Part shown: positions 7,701 to 10,829 of the stretch, one piece after another
Position numbering within the stretch: the stretch's first letter is position 1
Layout of the letters: each line of letters begins with the position of its first letter
Source: Anaerolineales bacterium
GTDB taxonomy: Bacteria > Chloroflexota > Anaerolineae > Epilineales > JAANWY01
Direction: 5' to 3'
Assembly: GCA_018263655.1 (NCBI GenBank)
Contig: JAANWY010000020.1
Coordinates: 17,502-28,330 of the forward strand
Length of the DNA stretch: 10,829 nucleotides
Program-made: the position numbers and the translations under genes
The notes under the pieces: model-generated
What the model saw: only the letters and a program-made list of their open reading frames with translations
Databases searched by the model: none
What the model was told of the DNA's origin: nothing

Positions 7701-9533
7701 GGCCAGCCGGTCGAGGCCCAGGGCCAGGTAACGATCGGGGAGCCTGGTGCGCTCCAGGAAGCGGGCCGCCTGGGCCTCGCGGCTCACATCGTCCTCGTCG
7801 GGCGCGGTGATGAAGAGCCCGCCGTTGTAGATGGGCACATTGCGCGCCGCTTTGCCGCGGTCGATTACGGCGAACAGATCCAGCAGGCGGTCGTAGAGTG
7901 TGTCCTCGCCGGCGGGCGGGAGATGGTCGGCGTAGGCCAGCTCCAAGCGCGCCGCGACCTGATCTTCCAGCGGGCCGGCCTCTTCGGCGATTTCTTCCTT
8001 GAGCCGGCGCAGGCTGATCTGGTAGTAGCCGCGTACCTCGCGGACGGGGAGCAGGTCGCGGCTTTCGGCGTAGAGCAGGAAGAGCAGGCGGTAGAGGAAG
8101 GTGAGCGTGCCCTCATAGACGAGCTGAAGCTGCGCTTCGCGCTCGTCCTCGGGGAGTGCCAGCAGGGCGTCCGCCCCTCCCAGTCCGGGCCTGGTGCCCA
8201 GTCCGGGCCTGGGGACCAGGCCGGCGATAAACCCCTGGGCGAAGTGCGGGAAGATCTTCTCGAAGACGCGCTCCTTCAGGCGCTCGCCCAGCTCGCGGGC
8301 GTAGGCCTGGCTCTCCTCCATCAGCCAGTCCAGGAAGGTCAGCTCGCGCGCTGTAGACCCTAAAGGTTTCCGCAAACCTTTAGGGTCTGAGTACGGGGCG
8401 AAGGCCTGGGCGCGGAAGAAGAGGTAGAAGTAGCGGAAGGCCTCGCCGGGATCGGGAGAGGCCAGGGTCTCTTCCAGGTTGATTTCGTAGTAGTTGGTGG
8501 CGCGGGAGTGGGCGCGGGCGCTGTAGAGGCGCCAGATTTTGCCGTTGGTCACGATGCCCCAATCGGCGGTGCCGGCGTCGAGGAGCGAGACCACCTGGGC
8601 GCCAGGGTTCTCTTCCGGCCGCTCGTCGTCGCGGCTGGTGCCTTTGCCGTCCAGGTAGCGGTTCCACGGGTACGCCAACGCGAAGGCGCGCACCTGGTCT
8701 GAGTCGTCGGTGTACAGGCGGAAGTCGGCTGCGGTGCCGCCAGAGCCGGGGGCCACCCGAAAGCCGAGGGTTTCCAGCAGCGGGCGGATCAGGTTCTGCC
8801 GTGTTGTGGCGGCGTCCTCGCCGGCGAAGCGCCGGCGGGCCTGGGCGAAGTCTCCCCGCACCTGGCGGAAGGCGCGGTTGCGGTCCGCGGCCTCCCAGGC
8901 GGGGTCTTCCGGCAGGCGCTGGTTCAGGTAGTAGTCGGAGAAGAGGGCGCGGTTGTTGAACAGCGGCTCGGACCATTCGGCGACGGTGTAGGCGCTGCTC
9001 AGCTTGTCGTACTGGGCGTAGGGGTCGGGCCGGCCCCCGGCATCGAACTCGGTGAGGGTGAAGCGGCGCAGCACGCGCAGATGCACCCGATCCGGATCGC
9101 GACGATCCACCGAGAGCACGCGAGGCCGAACGATGATGCCGCGGCGGGAGGGGCCGTTGTCGGTCAGACCAGGCAGCTCGCGCTCCAGCAGGACGAAGTC
9201 GATGCGCACGTAGTCATCGGTCAGCACGAGGAGGAAGTTGTCTCCGTATTTGCGAAAAGCGCGGGCTAGCCCGCGGGTGTGGGCGACGGTGACGGAGGTG
9301 AGCTCGAACAGGTAGACCTGGAGGGCGCCGGCTTCGACGCTGGTCAGCCGCTCGACGCGGCGGGTGGCGTTGGTGAGGGTGGTGTTGAGCTGAAGCGCCT
9401 GGGGCGTCATCGGCCGGCGCTCGTCGGCCGGGTAGCCGAGGTCGGTGAAGAAGCCGGCTAGTTGGTCGGCCGAGGAGAGGGCCTGGATGTGCCGGCGGGT
9501 CAGGCGTCTATCGTCGCGCAGCGAAGCGGACAT
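4776..9533 (-). CDS. Eco57I-type restriction-modification protein / N6-adenine DNA methyltransferase
   Basis: This 1585-residue protein transfers methyl groups from SAM to adenine, judging by motif I DPAMGSGHF (787-795) and motif IV NPPW (1056-1059, in FDAVVGNPPW). The order N-terminal region, helical connector (LKERVFEKIFPH and following), methyltransferase core, target-recognition domain (about 1060-1370) and C-terminal LYGLTEEEI tail matches single-chain type IIG-like enzymes. The N-terminal part has a nuclease-like layout (D270-FRLY ... VTNGKIWRLY, about 328-337), but where an E-x-K would be expected it reads LAYPWNRYLD (286-295). Cleavage is therefore doubtful. The ATG at 9533 has AGGAG (9547-9543) 9 nt upstream. 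Oddities are an in-frame palindrome at 8355-8388 and a low-GC recognition region. No BREX or DISARM partner genes are visible in the window; a methyltransferase of such a system remains an alternative. Confidence 0.88.
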   Translation of the reverse strand: MSASLRDDRRLTRRHIQALSSADQLAGFFTDLGYPADERRPMTPQALQLNTTLTNATRRVERLTSVEAGALQVYLFELTSVTVAHTRGLARAFRKYGDNFLLVLTDDYVRIDFVLLERELPGLTDNGPSRRGIIVRPRVLSVDRRDPDRVHLRVLRRFTLTEFDAGGRPDPYAQYDKLSSAYTVAEWSEPLFNNRALFSDYYLNQRLPEDPAWEAADRNRAFRQVRGDFAQARRRFAGEDAATTRQNLIRPLLETLGFRVAPGSGGTAADFRLYTDDSDQVRAFALAYPWNRYLDGKGTSRDDERPEENPGAQVVSLLDAGTADWGIVTNGKIWRLYSARAHSRATNYYEINLEETLASPDPGEAFRYFYLFFRAQAFAPYSDPKGLRKPLGSTARELTFLDWLMEESQAYARELGERLKERVFEKIFPHFAQGFIAGLVPRPGLGTRPGLGGADALLALPEDEREAQLQLVYEGTLTFLYRLLFLLYAESRDLLPVREVRGYYQISLRRLKEEIAEEAGPLEDQVAARLELAYADHLPPAGEDTLYDRLLDLFAVIDRGKAARNVPIYNGGLFITAPDEDDVSREAQAARFLERTRLPDRYLALGLDRLARDIDPKRLDLGFIDYKSLGVRQLGSIYEGLLEFKVRVAAEKMAVVEGKRTEEVVPYAEAVRDGRKILTHGRGTNAAERTFPRGAVYLENDRRERKATGSYYTPDYIVKYIVRHTVGPVLDEKLDALRPRLQDAERRFHTRIKRKREVEGVTPDEPAVLHDIAGDVLYDLFDVKILDPAMGSGHFLVEAVDYVTDRLVRFLDGFPFLGVFFQRMRRSILEELERQQVTVDPARLTDVTLLKRHVLKRCIYGVDLNPMAVELAKVSLWLDCFTLGAPLSFLNHHLRLGNSLIGAMAQDVEEEMGAATPDGQTTFLTGPFVGLLQATSLMQTLAGIADVTVEQVHESRTLFDDFERQAKPFKQLLDVHVAQHFGVERAVEFLALYGAEAMQADPEELSRPYRQVVERTRALYEEKRFFHWDLEFPEVFIDLERARWKEEGGFDAVVGNPPWVNIGREPGNEELVRFFKSTTRTAEYQVDLYTLFLERSLYLLQNHCRLGMIVPDSWIANYRTPKIRRLVLVENQPVSLLHTPRSAFPEVGAEHLVVVVRKSHRGSHLDFARGHLEETGQVNVDRKSKPSNMRADEGYILYAESSTAGLIRTVERHSIPLSELYETVRGIGPYHHTKHTDQQIRNRVFHADHKKDDTFVPLLEGKHIQRYEVNWDQKTWISYGAWLSEPREPRFFRGKRLLLREILGVRFNVVLLQERFVVDRGVYIALQSSQTVNTLYVLSALASKLLVFWFREKFSEKDELFPKLRVSHFNLLPIRLIHFSTPEAERERFAAELIGLCEEDEHETLLAEVEALLPKNDDGEFLAFQPGATGAEEKSDVVHDLLAHLAEQMMAMHKQKQQRVDAFWEDLEEVTAPSIFEDLSEHGKWEQSLAKDPACRPYVDPESRSTRHLDESLGWDADCFAAFAGMLAGKTSVTPPLLDVYRRHHPAYKTLTQRIAATDNLIDQIVYRLYGLTEEEIAVVEGERP
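4798..4855 (-). repeat. 58-bp direct repeat, copy 2 (true methyltransferase 3' end)
   Basis: This is the functional copy of the 58-bp sequence that recurs at 2018-2075, in the same orientation. It encodes residues around 1560-1579 of the methyltransferase. The two copies bracket 2722 bp holding the STAND gene and its upstream gap. Confidence 0.85.
5400..6390 (-). other. Low-GC target-recognition segment of the methyltransferase gene
   Basis: From about codon 1049 to 1378 the gene switches from strongly GC-rich to AT-richer sequence; one sampled line (5401-5460) has 25 G or C in 60. The right edge falls at the NPPW motif and the left edge near the start of the helical region that follows the recognition domain. 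Codon choice changes with it (more AAA, TTA, ATA, AGA). The reading frame is intact throughout. This is the part expected to set DNA sequence specificity in type IIG-like enzymes. Confidence 0.75.
8179..8214 (-). repeat. Two tandem 18-bp units in the methyltransferase gene
   Basis: CCCAGTCCGGGCCTGGTG (8179-8196) is followed directly by a copy with one change (8197-8214). It encodes RPGLG twice in a row in what looks like a flexible loop after the KERVFEKIFPH segment. The frame is kept. Confidence 0.8.
8355..8388. repeat. Perfect palindrome inserted in frame in the methyltransferase gene
   Basis: AGACCCTAAAGGTTT (8355-8369) pairs perfectly with its complement at 8374-8388 around a 4-nt loop. 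It encodes SDPKGLRKPLGS (residues 382-393) between FAPY and TARELTFLDW. The same core, AGACCCTAA.GGTTT, forms both arms of the intergenic element at 10509-10652, so this looks like a dispersed palindromic repeat family and not a chance coding palindrome. Confidence 0.85.
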
Positions 9534-9569
9534 GGTTACGCGCTCCTAAGTGAGTTCAGTATTCAAGTC

Positions 9570-9669
9570 AGGTGACCGGCACTTCCTCAACTTTGTTTTG
9601 GCATCAACCAGCCAGGGTTTCAGGTGCCGGCAAGCTACGTGACCGCCGTCGAACAAGTGCCGGTCACCT
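9570..9669. repeat. 15-bp perfect inverted repeat upstream of the methyltransferase gene
   Basis: AGGTGACCGGCACTT at 9570-9584 and its exact complement at 9655-9669 are separated by 70 nt. A further GTGCCGG (9624-9630) inside could pair alternatively with the left arm. No flanking duplication is seen. It may be a small palindromic mobile repeat or a pair of operator sites, since the left arm lies 37 bp from the methyltransferase start. Confidence 0.7.
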
Positions 9670-9966
9670 CAGCGCAGAAACACAAAACAGCCGCAGCCGG
9701 CACGCCCCACGCGCACACAACCGCGGCTCTCTCGAAAACGCTGGACTTATCAGCAAAAACAAAAGCCGGCATGCTCTCACGTCCGTGTAACGAGCTTGCT
9801 ACGTGCCGGGCAAGGTTTAGTCAGTGGCTCGAACGAAGCTCGCAATCTCAAAGCTACTCAAAGACGACGTGCGTATTGTAACATAATCGGCCGGCCTCCA
9901 CAAGCAGACGATCTCAAGAAACCCTCAAAATCCGGTCCACCAGAGAGTCGCGGATCAACAGAAAAA

Positions 9967-9994
9967 CGCGGATCGGTTGCCCCCCTGATCCGCG
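9967..9994. repeat. CGCGGATC hairpin
   Basis: CGCGGATC (9967-9974) and GATCCGCG (9987-9994) form a perfect 8-bp stem with a 12-nt loop. A further direct copy of CGCGGATC lies at 9949-9956 and a partial inverted copy just downstream. It resembles a dispersed extragenic palindrome; it is not a clear terminator, as no gene on the plus strand ends before it. Confidence 0.6.
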
Positions 9995-10121
9995 CCTTTC
10001 AGCTCATCCGCGGCCCTAAACATCCGCCGCCGGCAACCTTCGGCCAACCTCGGGATTGCCATCGCTCCGTGTGGCGCTTTGGGACTGCTCGTGGTCCAGT
10101 ATCAGAACAGGAAAAGATTCC

Positions 10122-10466
10122 ATGACCATACCCTACACCATCGACAAATACCACCTCAAGAACAACGACTGCAAATACGTGGCGCGCGTGCAGTCCAGGA
10201 GCACTGCCGAGACAGACGAAATCGTCGATCACATCCTGGCTCGCGGCTCCACCCTCACCCGCAGCGACGTTATCGCCGTGTTGAGCCTGATGCGCGACGT
10301 CTGCATTGACCCTGATCCTGGACGGCCGGCGTACCGCGCCCACGAACACCCGTCGCTGGACCGGCCCCTCGCCCGCGAAGAGTATACCGCAGCCCTGAAA
10401 CTGGCCCAGAAGTACGGACTGAAGCGCTTGGACCAGCGCCGGCGCGTCGCCTGGCTCGAATTCTAG
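10122..10466 (+). CDS. Short chimeric protein: HU-like DNA-binding domain joined to a radical-SAM-like tail
   Basis: This 114-residue frame starts at ATG 10122 with AGGAAAAG just upstream; an earlier in-frame ATG at 10056 adds 22 residues that do not look like domain sequence. Residues 1-60 (MTIPYTIDKY..., KYVARVQSR, ILARGSTLTRSDVIAVLSLMRD) resemble the N-terminal half of the HU/IHF-like DNA-binding family (HU-DNA_bdg type). The rest of that fold, including the DNA-binding arm, is missing. Residues about 68-114 (YRAHEHPSLDRPLAREEY ... YGLKRLDQRRR) resemble the C-terminal end of PflA-like radical SAM proteins (COG1313), without the CxxxCxxC core. Both assignments are from pattern memory. It is the only plus-strand gene, and converges on the partial gene at the right end. 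It is probably a deletion fusion and may be non-functional. Confidence 0.55.
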   Translation: MTIPYTIDKYHLKNNDCKYVARVQSRSTAETDEIVDHILARGSTLTRSDVIAVLSLMRDVCIDPDPGRPAYRAHEHPSLDRPLAREEYTAALKLAQKYGLKRLDQRRRVAWLEF

Positions 10467-10484
10467 TTTGGAGAGCGCACACCA

Positions 10485-10506
10485 AACCCGTTCGTAGTAG
10501 CGGGTT
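10485..10506 (+). terminator. Weak hairpin after the short chimeric gene
   Basis: AACCCG (10485-10490) and CGGGTT (10501-10506) form a 6-bp stem with a 10-nt loop, 18 nt after the stop codon. No T-tract follows, so it is at best a weak terminator. Confidence 0.25.
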
Positions 10507-10508
10507 CA

Positions 10509-10652
10509 CTAGCAACCGGACACTTTGGTCAGACCCTAAGGGTTTCGGGCGACACCTTATGGAGCAGGATGGATTTTGAATGCAAGCGGGCTTCTCTGAC
10601 AGCTCGTTTGGAAACCCTTAGGGTCTTTTCCGGGGAACTGTCCGGTAGCTAG
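10509..10652. repeat. Long inverted-repeat element between convergent genes
   Basis: The left arm (10509-10546) and right arm (10611-10652) match over two blocks. One is AGACCCTAAGGGTTTC (10531-10546) against its exact 16-bp complement (10611-10626). The other is CTAGCAACCGGACA (10509-10522) against 10639-10652, matching 13 of 14. The centre of about 64 nt has no gene. It shares its core with the palindrome inside the methyltransferase gene. It could be a MITE-like or REP-type element, and could serve as a bidirectional terminator for the flanking convergent genes. Confidence 0.75.
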
Positions 10653-10679
10653 GGGTCAGACTTCAGTTGGGACCCTCGC

Positions 10680-10829
10680 TTACAGCGAGCCGAAGTACAG
10701 CTGAGATAGCTCGGCCTCGCCGGCCGTCCCGGTCTCGATCTGTTGCCGGAGCTTCTCGGCCTCGACTTCCGGCGGCGCCTCCAGGTCCCGATCGAAGAGC
10801 CAGCCAAGCAGGCCGGCCTCGCGAGGCGG
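10680..10829 (-). CDS. C-terminal end of an unidentified protein (5' part outside the window)
   Basis: A minus-strand frame is open from the window edge to a TAA at 10682-10680, giving 49 residues. It includes EAGLLGWLFDRDLEAPP and ends AELSQLYFGSL. The residues are charged and helix-prone, base composition matches the GC-rich neighbours, and it is the only sensible reading of this stretch. I do not recognise the family. It is transcribed toward the methyltransferase gene but separated from it by the plus-strand gene, so it is not in the same operon. Confidence 0.6.
   Translation of the reverse strand, partial: PPREAGLLGWLFDRDLEAPPEVEAEKLRQQIETGTAGEAELSQLYFGSL

Larger units (their letters stand above)
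9534..10121. other. Repeat-rich gene-free gap between divergent genes
   Basis: I find no convincing gene here. The gap holds the methyltransferase ribosome-binding site (9543-9547), the inverted repeat at 9570-9669, scattered GCCGG-containing short repeats to about 9820, and a cluster of CGCGGATC motifs around 9949-9994. No clear -35/-10 pair could be assigned for either the leftward methyltransferase gene or the rightward short gene. Confidence 0.5.

Noticed and set aside
6279..8363. Long plus-strand open frame opposite the methyltransferase gene (694 codons)
   Set aside because: It is an antisense shadow of a gene with clear methyltransferase motifs, and it shows no domain of its own.
4776..9533. 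BREX PglX or DISARM methyltransferase
   Set aside because: No BREX or DISARM partner genes are in the window, and the C-terminal LYGLTEEEI tail and size fit an Eco57I/type IIG-like enzyme better. Genes beyond the right edge could reopen this.
10056..10121. Earlier start for the short plus-strand gene
   Set aside because: The extra 22 residues do not resemble the HU-like family, which begins at the MTIPYTI segment, and the AGGAAAAG site sits just before the later ATG.
10509..10652. tRNA or other structured RNA gene
   Set aside because: The pairing is a simple long inverted repeat without cloverleaf arms or conserved tRNA positions, and its core recurs inside a protein gene.

Overview
The window is a GC-rich bacterial accessory region that reads as a small defence island. 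A Chloroflexota-type (Anaerolineae/Caldilineae-like) host is my best guess. It rests on the high GC of most genes, the NB-ARC/TPR protein with glycine-aspartate repeats after membrane helices, and the abundant short palindromic repeats. No marker gene in the window fixes the taxonomy.

Layout. Nearly all recognisable genes are on the minus strand, so transcription runs from high to low coordinates. At the right end (10680-10829) is the last 49 codons of an unidentified minus-strand gene. It converges on a short plus-strand gene (10122-10466) that looks like a chimera of an HU-like DNA-binding domain and a radical-SAM protein tail. A long imperfect inverted repeat (10509-10652) lies between them. 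A repeat-rich, gene-free gap follows (9534-10121). Next comes a 1585-residue Eco57I-type restriction-modification/adenine methyltransferase protein (9533-4776), then a 746-residue membrane-anchored NB-ARC/TPR STAND protein (4475-2235). After a scarred intergenic stretch (1718-2234) comes a tightly coupled two-gene module: an AAA/ABC-type ATPase (1717-617) and a DUF4276 protein (620-1, cut by the window edge), overlapping by ATGA.

How the parts may work together. The methyltransferase would modify, and perhaps restrict, DNA. The STAND protein is built like a sensor (TPR plus NTPase) with a membrane segment where an effector domain often sits. The ATPase/DUF4276 pair has the architecture of OLD-like or PARIS-like ATPase plus TOPRIM-like pairs. 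Each could act alone, and nothing seen proves they form one system.

The strongest oddities are these. A 58-bp tail of the methyltransferase gene recurs almost perfectly beyond the STAND gene, so that gene sits between direct repeats. The target-recognition region of the methyltransferase is low in GC with an edge at the NPPW motif, as expected for a specificity swap. A perfect 15-bp-arm palindrome lies in frame inside the methyltransferase gene and is related to the intergenic palindrome at the right end. The STAND gene appears to end early at an amber codon. A MITE-like structured element with 10-bp flanking repeats lies upstream of the ATPase gene.
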